A stretch of DNA of 64,000 bases. It comes from Clytia hemisphaerica (taxonomy: Eukaryota > Cnidaria > Hydrozoa > Leptothecata > Clytiidae). The stretch covers positions 313,599-377,598 of the forward strand of contig CACVBU010000538.1 of NCBI GenBank assembly GCA_902728285.1, read 5' to 3'. Both the position numbers and the translations under genes were made by a program. Under the pieces are notes generated by a model. That model saw only the letters and a list, made by a program, of their open reading frames with translations, was not told the DNA's origin and did no database searches. Positions 33,801 through 44,379 of this stretch are shown here, piece by piece. Within the stretch, counting starts at the first letter, position 1. Every line of letters starts with the position of its first letter.

Positions 33801-36800
33801 ATTTTCCCCGATATTATATCACCTGACCAAAACTTTTACCCGATTTTTTTATCCCCGACCAAAACTTTTACCCGATTTTTTAAACCCCAACAAAAAATCA
33901 AATTCAAATTTTTTACACCTTTATTAATCGAAATTAGTGCTATAACGTCAAATTACAAGATCTTTTTTCGAGCTAGTGAAGGAAACCATTTTATTTGGAC
34001 AATTTAGTCGGGTGAAAGTGACTAAATTGTAAATTTCCTCGGGGAAAAAAGTGACGAATATGAAATTTTGGTAGGGGGAAAGTGACGAAAATGCCCTCTA
34101 GGTGACGAAACTTTTCCCCGACGAAAAAAAAAACCGACTAAATAAAACTCCGACATTTTTTTCCCCTTATATTTCTTCAAGAGCAATTTACCAAAATTTA
34201 CCCATCGCCAATTTTTGTTAAACCAGACTCACATCTGATAATAAGGAGCAGCCCCCTGATGGAAACCCCCGTGGCAAGTTCCAATTCCCTGAACCGGCGA
34301 TGCAGGACCCGTAATCGGGCCATGCTTAACTCAGATCGTTAGCCCTGACACCAATGTTAGTTGATCAGACAAACTATTGCCCGACGCGCCGGCCGTTACG
34401 CGCCGGAAAGGGAAACCCTCAAGTGGCCACAATCTATGATGAAAGTTTGTGCAAATATAACCAGAACACTTTTGGTTGTAAGATTTCTTGTGGTACTCGC
34501 AAATGATAAACATTGCAGAAGATGAGTGTTTTTCAAACAAAAATATCTTTGCTTTGTGTAGATCGAATGTGGACTGAGAGTTTTGGTCTGGAAATGTTTT
34601 AAATTTAGATACTGAATTTTCCCTGAAAATCTTCATCTAGCACGAGCAGACACCTCGATAAAGCCACAAATCCTATAAAAAATTAAAGCAATTATCTGCA
34701 CTGATGTTATGTCCACTTCGTATGACTATTACAGACTTCTTTCAAATTCTATTTCCGATTCCTTGATGTTAATGACTTTGCAGAAGCGCTCGTGTCTCTA
34801 GATAAATATAACACAAACGAATGAATATATTTCATAGCCACGGTTTCATCCTTCCTGAAGTCGAACAATCATTATGATGACAGAAAAACAAGTACGATAT
34901 TTTTATTTTTTAGCATGTACTACATATTTTCTTTTTGATAAGCAAGTATCTTCCATTCTTATGCTTGGAATCCATTGTTCTTAAACAATTGAGCCATTGT
35001 TTAGGTACCAATGACTGAGCCTGCATATTCTTATAAAAGTTATAATATAAGAAGAAAAAACATGTATGTGGCCTTTTATTTTGAAATCGTTTAAATAAAA
35101 ACCCGTATTACTTTTCCAACTTCTATATATTATAGCACGACTGGGTCGGTGCCAAGGGGTGGGGCACTTGAAAATGAAAAATGGTGAAACATCTGGGTGA
35201 AAAATCGACCCCTACGGTGCATTTTCTTGAAAACTTTTGTCCATTTTAAAAACAAAAGTTTGCAGATTGTCCAAATTTAGCTGAAAGAAACTTCATTTTG
35301 TTCATTATTTACACCCTTATGATAACACACTCATCCTGGTAGGCTGTGGTTCTCGTCGAAATAGGTATGGCTGAAGAAAAAAACAATAACCTAAGATTGT
35401 AGAAGAACCTTCAATTAATAAAGGACTTTTTCAAAGAAAGTAATATATCAAACAATTCCTGCCCTTCCTGTTATTGTATTTCTAAAAGAATATTGAGAGA
35501 CTTCATGGAAGGATTTCCATATCCCTTTTAAGGTGAAATTTGAAGAGATGGAAGAAAGAAACAGGAGACAAATTATACTTTTCCTGTTTATTTCCTATCT
35601 AGAATACTGAGGACTTGTTTTGCATGTGGTTATGGGTATAAATTGAAGTCCTTGGACACGGTTTGAGCACACAACAAAATCAAGAAGCAGCCAAGAAGTA
35701 GCCAAGAAACAAAAATGAAGTCAATGTTGGTTATAACTCTCCTTCTCATTGGGGGTAAGTTCGTATCTTGTATGTATTTATACTTTTGTGAATGATCTAC
35801 TTCGTCCAGATCATAGATTTCTGCAAAGACCGAAGGGCTAGATCTAGATAGAGTGTTTTGGCTGAAAAGTGTGCCGTGGTTATGTTGGAAATCCTATCTA
35901 GGTCACGTGACATTACAATAGAATTTTTAGCGCTTGACCAATCAGAAGCTTCGCGGATTTTCGAAAACAATAGCATTAATATCTTTTGCTATATTCACTT
36001 TTTTTTGCTTCAAAATGCCTAAAGCAAGCACTCCAACTAGGCTTTCGGGCTTTACAGAAATTTATGGTCCAGATACTTAAACTTCGGGATAACAAAATAT
36101 TTGGAATATGATCATTGACAGTCTGTGCCACTAACTCGATCGGGAAGATTCTTCCGAAATGGGAAGAACCTTCCCGAACGGGAAGAACTTGCTATAATTT
36201 TTTCTGCCCGTTCGGAAAGATACTTCCTCTTTGGGAAGTTGAAAATTGACTGAATCTTCGGCGAAGCTGTACGATGACCGGCGAAAGTTGAAACGTTTTT
36301 GGAGGTGAAAAAGCATCAAATTTTAAGTTTTTTCACCGAAAGAAAAGTAATATATATCCTTATTTTCCCGCTTCTTCCCGATCTGAAAGTCCGTTTTCTA
36401 ACTCTTACCCGTTTGGGTGTCAAGTTAATTTCCCGTTCGGGAAGGTTCTTCCCGTTTCGGAAGAATCTTCCCGATCGAATTAGTGGCACAGACTGATTGA
36501 TTTAACTAACATTCGACCGAAAAAGAAATGTATAGCCTATTAAAGGTGTGAGCATTTAAAAACTTTTTCAGTTTGTCTTTTTTTTCAGTTTTTTTGGCCT
36601 CGAAGCCTTTTTTTATTATGTACTTTTGTTCTTATTAAACGTCTACAGTTATACATAATTTCATTGTTTTATTAATCAATTATAATATTTTCATTTCAGC
36701 ATCTTTAAGTTCAGTAATTGGTCAACTCAGACCACAACCAAGAGTAATAAACGTGAATGATATTGATCTACCAGCGGGGATATGTGAGGATAACTTTTGT

Positions 36801-39800
36801 GCGGGCAAAGCAGAAGGTGGACATGTATTATTCGATGGTTCTTTAGTTGTTGAATGTGGTCCAAATTGTAATGTATTAGGATGTTTCATATGTGCAATCC
36901 CCGAAAGTTCTTCCACATACTTCATAACGGCTAATCCTACCGCGTGCGGGCCTCTGTGAATGGCCCAACTACTGAACCATTCAAGTAGAAGTATGAATCT
37001 TTAATGTAGCACTAGATTAACCTTTGCCTCTTTTTCTACCCTTCAGGTTCTTTACTTTATTTAAAAAGGCATACATTTTCACGGACTACTTGTTACTTTC
37101 ACGGTTTTGCCCCTTTTCGCGAGATTAGGTCAGACCTGAAATCATGAAGAATTTTTGAGAAAATTGATGTGGCTCTTAATTTTGTTGAAATTCAGTGTTT
37201 CTTTATCAAGAATTCGCAAAACTTTTTCTTAAAGTCTAAAGTAATAGATCAAGTTACGTCGTAAATATCTATTTTCTTAACCTCGCCTTTCATATACGAT
37301 AAGTATTTAAGACCCTATTTTATTTTGAATTAATTTAACTAATTGTAATAATTTGGAATGGTTATCGTGGAACTTTTTTTCTATTCTGCTTTGTTATTTT
37401 TTGGAAAAAATTATTGATATTGATAACTTTTTTATAAGAACGTTCAATTTTTTTTGAAGCCTTCGGAGGTTCTTAGCTTCTCGAGTTTTCAGCCTAAAAA
37501 TGTTCTTAAAATGTTCTTATTTTCAACATTTTATGAGCATACTCGTGCAATTTCTTAAGAAATAGGGTGTTTTAGAGTCAACAAAGTCTTAACAATGTTC
37601 TTAACTTGTTCTTAATATTTTTATCATCAAAACCTTATGTTCTGATATAGTTTGTTCTTATAGAATAAAACTTTTGTGTATTTATTTCTCACTTTTTGAC
37701 GCACTTTCACTATCCATGTCATGTCAAATATTTTATATACCTAAATTTTCATTATTTCTATTAAAGTTATCGTTAAGTTAAGCCGGTTGCTTTCCAGTAA
37801 AATTAGATGTCTTTATTCGAGAACCTGGCGGTAAATCTTAATAATTTAGCATTTGTATGCAAAGCACGCGAGCCAAGCAACTTATGTAGGAATCCAGCTG
37901 AAAACGCAATTCTTTTAAAATCTGAAAAATGTATAATAACTAAAAAGTCTCAATGTATTTGGACCATGATTGTACGAGAAAAAGCGATTGCTAGCGTCGT
38001 ATTTAAACTCTCTAACAATACACGTACTTCCTTTTTTTGATTCATGTAAAAAAAGTCACGAAAAAACGTCGAGTAAAGCTCTAATTGGCTGAATATTGCA
38101 CACATGTGCATATTCTTTTCCAAATGTCCAGAACATTAGGTAATCTTTGCATATCTCAGCCAATCAGAGCTTTAATCCACGTTATTTCGTGACTTTTTTA
38201 TATGAATCTGCTGATAGGAAATTTGTGAATAAGGAGAGGCCAATTTAGTTTGTTGTTTTACGGGCAAAGCTACCCAAAATAGAGGGTCGGTTGGTCGGTG
38301 AAAAAATAAAAAGGCAGCAAAAACTGCAACTACTAAAAATGCAAAATAGAAAATAAAAAGTTCTGTTAAAAAGTTCAAATTTATGGATAAAATGAAAAAT
38401 CGAACATTAAATTCTCAAACCATTGGAAAAACTACAAAAAAATTGAAATTTTGTATTCTGTAAAGCAATGAAAATAAAGAAGATGTACTGCCAAAATTAA
38501 TCGTATTTTTATTTCGATATTTGGAATTTCATGGTCGACATGGCCCGCAAAACAATTGATCAAATTGGTCTCATTTTGAACGTCTTTTCAAGACTGACAA
38601 ATGCCCAAGAACAACCAACCAAGAAAAATATTGAAGTCATCTACATTGAAACACTAATATAACTCAAACTGAATGAAACAAATAAGAAATTTTGACATAA
38701 AAGCACAAACACACAAAAAGTGACGATGACTGGCTTCTCTTTACAAAGGATGCCTAGTTCTGTATTGAGCGGTCTAGAAGTTGTCTCTTTAAACCCGTCT
38801 TACGCTGTAGTTTATACTGCCTGCCAGCTCGAGAGATATTGACACACAGTTTTTCGGATAAAGTACTTTAAACACAAGGGAGCAAGACCAGCGCACTCTC
38901 TTCTCATCTACAATATATTGTGGAATCGATACCTAGCACAGTAACCGACAGGTTTCTTAAGTTTCTGTCTACCCAATTCCCTAGATATGACATGCAATGT
39001 TACATTCATTTGCCAAGTGAATGACAGCACCGAGTGGGATCGAACCCCAACCCCCTGGACGGCAGTGAAGATTGATAACCACTACACTACTTCACACAAA
39101 AGGTACGACCAGTTCAACAAAGAAATCATACCTCTTCTGAACTCTCGTGATGCCAGTCACCAATCACCATGATTTTTTCTTCGTGTTGTTCCTTCACATT
39201 CTCTGGTTTCTCTTTTATGATCAAGGCTCCAAACAAACCATTCGATCGTTGTGCACCCACGTGACTATGGTACCAGAATGTCCCTTTTGGTGACGCCTAT
39301 TCGAAGAATATATACAAGTATAAATTAATCATTAAATATACATTTTTCTTTTAGAACAAACACTATCATAAGGAACTCGAAGCTAAAAATGGTCCGAAAA
39401 ATAACTAACTTTTACGATTGTTCCGCCTAGTATGTTTATTCCATCGTTGTACTTATACATAGTTACATACTTCGTAAATACAATCTTAACAGTTTAGTAA
39501 ATAAGGAACTCGATAAGGAACTTTGAGGATAAAATTCTCTGGAAATATAAGAAACTTAAGGCTCGGAGCTTATTAAATGTTCCTTATAAAAAACATTCAG
39601 GTTACTGGATAGCTCAATCTCAGCGCTAATGGAGGGGCTAGAGAAAGTGAACAAGTGATACTTTTATGGACCTACCTGGTTATGCATTTAACACATATAT
39701 AATTGATATCTACGTGAGCATATGAACGTTAAACAATCATTCAGAACACAAATAGTGACGATTTATTAAAATTAGTCGTTTGTTTCTTATAAAAAAAACG

Positions 39801-42800
39801 TTTAGAAACCAAAATTTCAAGCTCTTGAAATATTCTTTCATATTCAAGACTTCGTGAGCATAAAAAGACATCTATCTCATCAAAAAATTTAGTAATTTGG
39901 CTAAGAACATCGATGTATGCTTATTAATAGTGATTCTTATGGATAAAGGTGCGTTTTTTGAGCTGAAAAATTTTTTACAAAAATCTGCTTGACCCATCTT
40001 TTACCTACTTTCATGCAAAAAATCAGAAAAAAACAACGATCCAATTTTTCACAAAGTCCAAAAAACCCTTTTTTTAGCCGTTTTTTGGCCCAAATTTGCC
40101 CAAAAACATTTTTTTTCGAAAATCGGGCCCAAAATTTCATGTCTAAATACACATATGCTTCAAATGTAAGCCCTCGATCGTGAGCAAAAAAACATTTATC
40201 TCATAAAAAATGAGTAATTTGACTAAGAACATTAATATATGCTTATTAATAGTGATTCTTATAGATAAACATACGTTTTTTGAGCCAACAAATTTTTTTG
40301 CAAAAATCTCCCTGAGCCATCTTTTACCTATGATGGTACCCTACTTCCATGCAAAAAGTCAAAAAAAATCAATGATCCAATTTTTCACAAAGTCCAAATA
40401 ACCCGCTTTTTAGCCGTTTTTTGGCCCAAATTTGCCCAAAAACATTTTTTTTCGAAAATTGGGCTCTGTCACATTCGACTCGAATCGAGGGTTTATAGTT
40501 ATGCATCTTTGTGCAAAAAGTCTTAAAGAATGAAAGAGCCAATCTCGAGAAAAGCTAATACCTAAGTAATTGATAATGTGCTTATAAAAAAATATTGAAC
40601 TTGGCCAGTTTTTCTATAAAAACACGCCAAGCAACCAAAGTTTCATGTCTAAACACACATATTCTTCAAAAGTAAGCCTTCGTGAGCAAAAAAAACTTCT
40701 ATCTCATAAAGAAATTGAGTAATTTGACTAAGAACATTGATATATGCTTATTAATAGTGATTCTTATAGATAAACATACGTTTTTTGAGCCAACAAATTT
40801 TTTTGCAAAAATCTCCCTGAGCCATCTTTTACCTATGATGGTACCCTACTTCCATGCAAAAAGTCAGAAAAAATCAATGATCCAATTTTTCACAAAGTCC
40901 AAATAACCCGCTTTTTAGCCGTTTTTTGGCCCAAATTTGCCCAAAAACATTTTTTTTCGAAAATTGGGCTCTGTCACATTCGACTCGAATCGAGGGTTTA
41001 TAGTTATGCATCTTTGTGCAAAAAGTCTTAAAGAATGAAAGAGCCAATCTCGAGAAAAGCTAATACCTAAGTAATTGATAATGTGCTTATAAAAAAATAT
41101 TGAACTTGGCCAGTTTTTCTATAAAAACACGCCAAGCAACCAAAGTTTCATGTCTAAACACACATATTCTTCAAAAGTAAGCCTTCGTGAGCAAAAAAAA
41201 CTTCTATCTCATAAAGAAATTGAGTAATTTGACTAAGAACATTGATGTATGCTTATTAATAGTGATTCTTATAGATAAACATGCGTTTTTTAAGCCAAAT
41301 AAATTTTTTTGCGAAAATCTGCTTGAGCCATCTTTTACCTATGATGGTACCCTACTTTCATGCAAAAAATCAAAAAAAATTAATGATCCAATTTTTCACA
41401 AAGTCCAAAAAACCCGTTTTTTAGCCGTTCTTTGGCCCAAATTTGCCCAAAAATTTTTTTTTTCGAAAATCGGGCTCCGTCACATTTTGGCCACTACCAT
41501 TTTGCACCTTTGTAACAAAAATCAAATGATTCCTATGATTCAATCTCGAGAAAAGCTGGTAACGAACGGACGGACAGAGGTGAATTTATAGGACCTCCAC
41601 CCCACCGGGGTAGGTCCAAAAAGTGTTAATTAAGCGTTGATAAACAATCCACCTCCGTTTCAAAAGCAGCTTCGAGGATGAATAAATTTTCCCAACAAAA
41701 ACTTGACTAAAAAAGTCAAAGATCTCAAACTAAAGCTGTCTGTAATTTTGTTTGTCAAACTTTGAGCTTTTAAAATCAAAACTCTATAAACGCTGTATGA
41801 AACTGTTGATTTAGTACCTTTCAGCTACAATGAGTTATTTATGAACAGAAATTATGGAATTTGAGGTTTTCTACGGTCTAATGATCTTAATCTGGCTAAT
41901 TTTGACCTTTTCGTGACATCTTCAAAGCTATTTAAGCTAAACAATCGCCTTTCTGTCTGTGCCACAAACTCGAACGGGGAGAACTTACTCTATTTTTTTC
42001 TGCCCGTTTGGGAAGATTCCTCCTCTTTAGGAAGTTGAAAATTGACTGAATCTTCGGCGAAGCTGTACGATGACCGGCGAAAGTTGAAACTTTTTGGAGG
42101 TGAAAAAGCATCAAATTCTAAGGTTTTTCACCGAAAGAAAAGTAAACTTTACCGTAGAAGTTTTGTTAAATTGTGAAAAAACTGCGTAAACTTTGAAGTG
42201 TATATAGGCATAAAAAATACGCCATTCAAGACATTGCACTTTATTACCAAGCATTTCGATCAGAAATGGAAAAACAGACATACCTTAAATTCGTAGGTGA
42301 ACGTCTGGCCCGCCCCAATCGGACACTGTGACACCCATCCAACGCCATCCATCCAGGGCGTATCTTTCATGTGTAGACCATGCCAATGAATAGTGACGGA
42401 ATCACTTAGTAACAAGTTGTGGACGTGAACGACGACTGTTTGTCCTTCGTAAACAATGATTGGTGGCCCAGGAACAACTCCATTTACTGTGATAGCCATT
42501 CTATTATATCCGTCAACAGTAACAACTTTATCGATGGGAATCTGAAAGCAAAATATACTGTTTGTTCAGCAACTCCTTCTATTTCTCATACGAACAAATT
42601 TATAAGAAGAAGGGTTTGGCTTATAAATTTCTAAAATAAGAAAGAAAAGGAAACTTAGCGTTAGGGTACCTTCCAGCAAATCAAGAATTCAAGTTTATCA
42701 GCTTGGCAAGTAATGGCTTTGAAGTCCAAAGGGACCATATAATAAGAAAATAAAACAAAAACCAATATATACTACCTGTTTGGGTCAGCACTAGTCTAGA

Positions 42801-43655
42801 GAAATAGAGTGTAAAGCAAGACTCTCCAAAGCCAACTTTAAAAAAAAGATTTGAGCATACAAACTACTGATGCTTATAAAAATGATTCCTGAAAGAATGT
42901 AATTAGTTCCGTGGCTGACTCAGGAAGATAATATATTGGTTTTTGTTTTATTTTCTTATTGTATAGTCCCTTTGGACTTGAAAGCCATTTTTGCCAAGCT
43001 GATATTGTTGTTAGAGAAAATTTTTATTGAGCATTGAAAGAGGTAAAGGTGTAATTTTATGCTGACGTGCGCATTTTTGAGAAAATTTGTGATGAAAGAA
43101 ATTACTTCTAACAGATGCATCTTGAAACGTACTATCGATTAGAGGTTTAGTTTATTGGGTTTCTATGGCTAGATCTTGAGATATTTGAGTTTGAAATTTA
43201 GATCCTAATCAACTGAGGATAACGGTGAATTAGCACTTTTACCGTCCTCGAGTTTGCGGGTCAAAACTGTAGGATAAAATTCAAAATCGCTTCAGTGACT
43301 TTACCGTCCTCAAAAGTACATGAACTCACTAATTTCTGAGAATGCTTATTTAAGCAAATTTTGATCAATTTTAAGAAATGAAAATAAGCACCAGTACCTG
43401 TGTAGCATTAGGTGTGGAAGGTCCTTCATCATACTTGTATAATTTCCCTGATACAGGATACACTAAATCCTTCTTCATAATCATTGTTAAGGTTTCTTTA
43501 ATGGTGAAGTAATAAGTACATGTTGTGTTCTCTGGTGGACACTCATATTCTGGATACCGTTCAGTGTATTCTGTACCCTCAGTCTTGACAGCTTGAGTGC
43601 AGGCTAGTGTGGTGAATGCTAGCCAGCAAACAAGAGCCTGTTCCACCTCGTTCAT
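30861..43655 (-). CDS. Laccase-type multicopper oxidase, membrane anchored
   Basis: Seven coding exons join in phase on the minus strand: 43655-43398, 42541-42284, 39296-39132, 33634-33490, 32954-32692, 32320-31390 and 31012-30861, giving 723 residues. Laccases oxidise phenols or metal ions with four coppers and reduce oxygen to water. A secretory leader (CWLAFTTLACTQAV) is followed by cupredoxin 1 with IHWHGLHM (about 137-144) and WYHSHVG (about 181-187), cupredoxin 2 (LINGKGRY, RVSVDRHTLTVVASDGYD), and cupredoxin 3 with HPMHLHGHSF (about 522-531) and HCHIEVHSLDGM (about 624-635). Every copper-binding His motif is intact, and Met occupies the axial type-1 position. Exon 6 has a Cys-rich insertion of about 100 residues before the third domain. 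Exon 7 adds one transmembrane helix (LLIVCIVLAVIVIVLLTALI) and a short basic tail. An acceptor just upstream of the ATG implies a 5' noncoding exon. Confidence 0.93.
33734..34167. mobile_element. MITE rich in GGGGAAAGTGACGAAA motifs
   Basis: Loosely inverted ends (CGGGGGGAAAATGTCGG and CCGACATTTTTTTCCCC) lie beside TA dinucleotides. Inside, GGGGGAAAGTGACGAAAATT and its complement recur. It lies in the largest intron of the oxidase, just upstream (in gene order) of oxidase exon 4. Confidence 0.55.
34235..34440. other. GC-rich island in oxidase intron
   Basis: A sharply GC-richer block in an AT-rich intron. On the minus strand an acceptor-like GGTGTCAG (about 34345) and a GAT|GTGAGT donor (about 34235) bracket 112 bases containing one open frame (GPITGPASPVQGIGTCHGGF). 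Its phases fit neither flanking oxidase exon, and no known laccase segment matches. A GCGCCGG inverted repeat lies at about 34387-34406. It could be a noncoding or poison exon, or an inserted element. No function assigned. Confidence 0.35.
35141..35335 (-). repeat. fragment related to the CCTTACAGTGCATTT repeats
   Basis: CGACCCCTACGGTGCATTTT, followed by a spacer with TTTTGTCCATTTT, matches the pattern of 1085-1380 and 10085-10325. Degraded. Confidence 0.4.
35637..35643 (+). promoter_or_regulatory. TATA box of the nested secreted-protein gene
   Basis: TATAAAT stands 78 bases before the ATG at 35715, allowing a 5' untranslated region of about 45-50 bases. It is the only TATA box at a sensible distance. 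Confidence 0.6.
35715..36959 (+). CDS. small secreted cysteine-containing protein nested in the oxidase intron
   Basis: Two exons, 35715-35754 and 36700-36959, joined by a GTAAGT donor and a TTTTCATTTCAG acceptor in phase 1, encode 99 residues. The first 22 or so (MKSMLVITLLLIGASLSSVI) are a clear signal peptide split by the intron. The mature part has seven cysteines spaced as C-x5-C-x18-C-x4-C-x5-C-x2-C-x17-C and ends ...TACGPL. I do not recognise the family; it could be a secreted peptide or small adhesive or matrix protein. The gene is complete, has its own TATA box, and lies on the strand opposite the oxidase, inside its largest intron. An odd cysteine count leaves one free or allows a dimer. 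Its intron contains two MITEs. Confidence 0.8.
35812..36066. mobile_element. hAT-type MITE with E-box, copy 1
   Basis: Flanked by a perfect 8-bp duplication GTCCAGAT (35804-35811, 36067-36074). The ends CATAGATTTCTGCAAAGACC and the inverse of CGGGCTTTACAGAAATTTATG pair. A GTCACGTGAC palindrome lies inside. A second copy is at 57502-57792. Located in the intron of the nested secreted-protein gene. Confidence 0.88.
36119..36495. mobile_element. MITE with 65-bp inverted ends (CAGTCTGTGCCAC)
   Basis: Arms of about 65 bases start CAGTCTGTGCCACTAACTCG on the left and pair with the right end at all but a few bases. ATTGA flanks both sides (36114-36118, 36496-36500), a 5-bp duplication. Repeated CCCG(A/T)(A/T)CGGGAAG motifs fill the arms. 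A truncated copy is at 41955-42145. Confidence 0.85.
37424..37672 (-). mobile_element. TA-type MITE family (AAGGCTTCGATGGCC), copy 1
   Basis: Reverse-orientation copy of a family of about 235 bp recognised by TTATAAGAACAAACTAT, AACATAAGGCTTCGATGGCC and many TTAAGAACA repeats. Other copies: 44984-45215, 47946-48177, 54880-55131, 59747-59950. The ends of this copy are eroded. Confidence 0.75.
38039..38208. mobile_element. hairpin MITE with CCAAT-containing arms
   Basis: Arms of about 60 bases, GATTCATGTAAAAAAAGTCA at the left and CGTGACTTTTTTATATGAATC at the right, pair along their length, including AAAGCTCT(A/G)ATTGGCTGA. No clear target duplication. Confidence 0.75.
38968..39094 (-). mobile_element. 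tRNA-derived SINE, copy 1
   Basis: On the minus strand TAGTGTAGTGGTTATCA (A box) and GGGGTTCGATCCC (B box) lie 45 bases apart, as in a tRNA head, but flanking bases do not pair as an acceptor stem. It continues into TTCACTTGGCAAATGAA and AGGGAATTGGGTAGA, both shared with the copy at 56380-56600. Confidence 0.7.
39650..41622 (-). mobile_element. GGACCTACCCCGG element, copy B, with expanded tandem units
   Basis: Inverted relative of 22742-23859: starts AACAAGTGATACTTTTATGG and ends CCCCACCGGGGTAGGTCC followed by AAAAA. It carries about four internal units where copy A has two. Two consecutive units are exactly 505 bp apart and nearly identical (for example GAGTAATTTGACTAAG at about 40211, 40716 and 41221), suggesting recent expansion. 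The repeated small open frames it creates are not genes. It fills much of the second oxidase intron. Confidence 0.85.
41955..42145. mobile_element. truncated copy of the CAGTCTGTGCCAC MITE
   Basis: Matches the left half of 36119-36495 (GTCTGTGCCACAAACTCG, CTGAATCTTCGGCGAAGCTG, TTTTTCACCGAAAGAAAAGT) with a deletion in the arm, and has no right terminus. It lies about 140 bases from oxidase exon 2. Confidence 0.8.
42697..43003. mobile_element. MITE with 75-bp inverted arms (ATCAGCTTGGCAA)
   Basis: ATCAGCTTGGCAAGTAATGG on the left pairs with the right end GCCATTTTTGCCAAGCTGAT, and pairing continues through GTCCAAAGGGAC and AAGAAAATAAAACAAAAACC. The target duplication is unclear. First oxidase intron. 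Confidence 0.78.
43199..43345. repeat. dispersed repeat, copy 2 (see 13800-13905)
   Basis: GATCCTAATCAACTGAGGAT through TCCTCAAAAGTACATGAACT parallels the PIP4K2 intron copy with scattered substitutions. It lies about 50 bases downstream of the oxidase exon 1 donor. Confidence 0.5.
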
Positions 43656-43674
43656 AGTCCAGTATAGGTTTTAC

Positions 43675-43920
43675 GTTTCTGAAAGATGAAAAAAAGTCCT
43701 TAAATATGTGATTTTTTTTACCTCTAAAGCTGAATTTAATCCTGATTGCTCTCTCACTGATGGGTAGAAAGGATTCTAGGATCAAATTCAATTCCTAGCA
43801 TACAAGTAAAGTATGAAACTAAGATAATAAAAAAAATCCGAACAAACTCTTAATCTACCCTCAAACTCACATACCAGACAGCTCAACCCTTTCCCTATTT
43901 CAAAGGCAATATAAACATGC
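43675..43920 (-). promoter_or_regulatory. oxidase 5' noncoding exon and promoter region
   Basis: On the minus strand a donor CTG|GTATGTGAG at 43875 and an acceptor TTTCATCTTTCAG just before 43676 define a 5' intron of about 200 bases. TTTATATTGCC, a TATA-like sequence, lies about 35 bases upstream of the putative noncoding exon. Inferred from splice signals only. Confidence 0.45.
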
Positions 43921-44379
43921 TGAATGGACCTTCCTGATGATGAAAGCTAGATAATAAGGCAATAGGGAGAAAAATGAAAACAATCAGTCAGATGATATAG
44001 CGTTGTGCGAAAATGCATAACACATTAGATTTTATCATTGATTGTTGATGGGGGAAGAGGGAAGGGGAGTAGGGAAAATAGAAATAGAAAGTTCCGGTTC
44101 CGGTTCATCTTTCATCAGTGCTCAAAATTTCATAAAAAAATACAGCTCGAGAAATTCAAGAAATACTATCTTTCCGGCGAAAATAGGCTGTTCAAGCGAT
44201 TTTTGAATAGTTCCGGCTTCAAAAATCAATTTTTTTGAAAATTGAAACATGCTTGATGGTGGGCATTGCTATTAATAATGTTTTTGAATGAAAAAACAAC
44301 CAATTATAAGACAAAAATCCAATGAAAATCCAGAAAAACGGCGATTTCCGGCATATTTCCGGCATTTTCGGCCGGAAAA

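Noticed and set aside
34235-34345. Possible extra exon of the multicopper oxidase (GPITGPASPVQG...)
   Set aside because: Its phases match neither exon 3 nor exon 4 of the oxidase, and exon 3 joins exon 4 directly in phase to give a normal laccase sequence. Kept only as an unexplained island.
39030-39100. A functional tRNA gene
   Set aside because: A and B boxes are present but the acceptor stem does not pair and the body continues into a SINE shared with another locus.
40210-41591. Three similar frames of 63-134 codons in a row
   Set aside because: They repeat at 505-bp spacing because the element unit repeats; no start context, splice signals or known domain.
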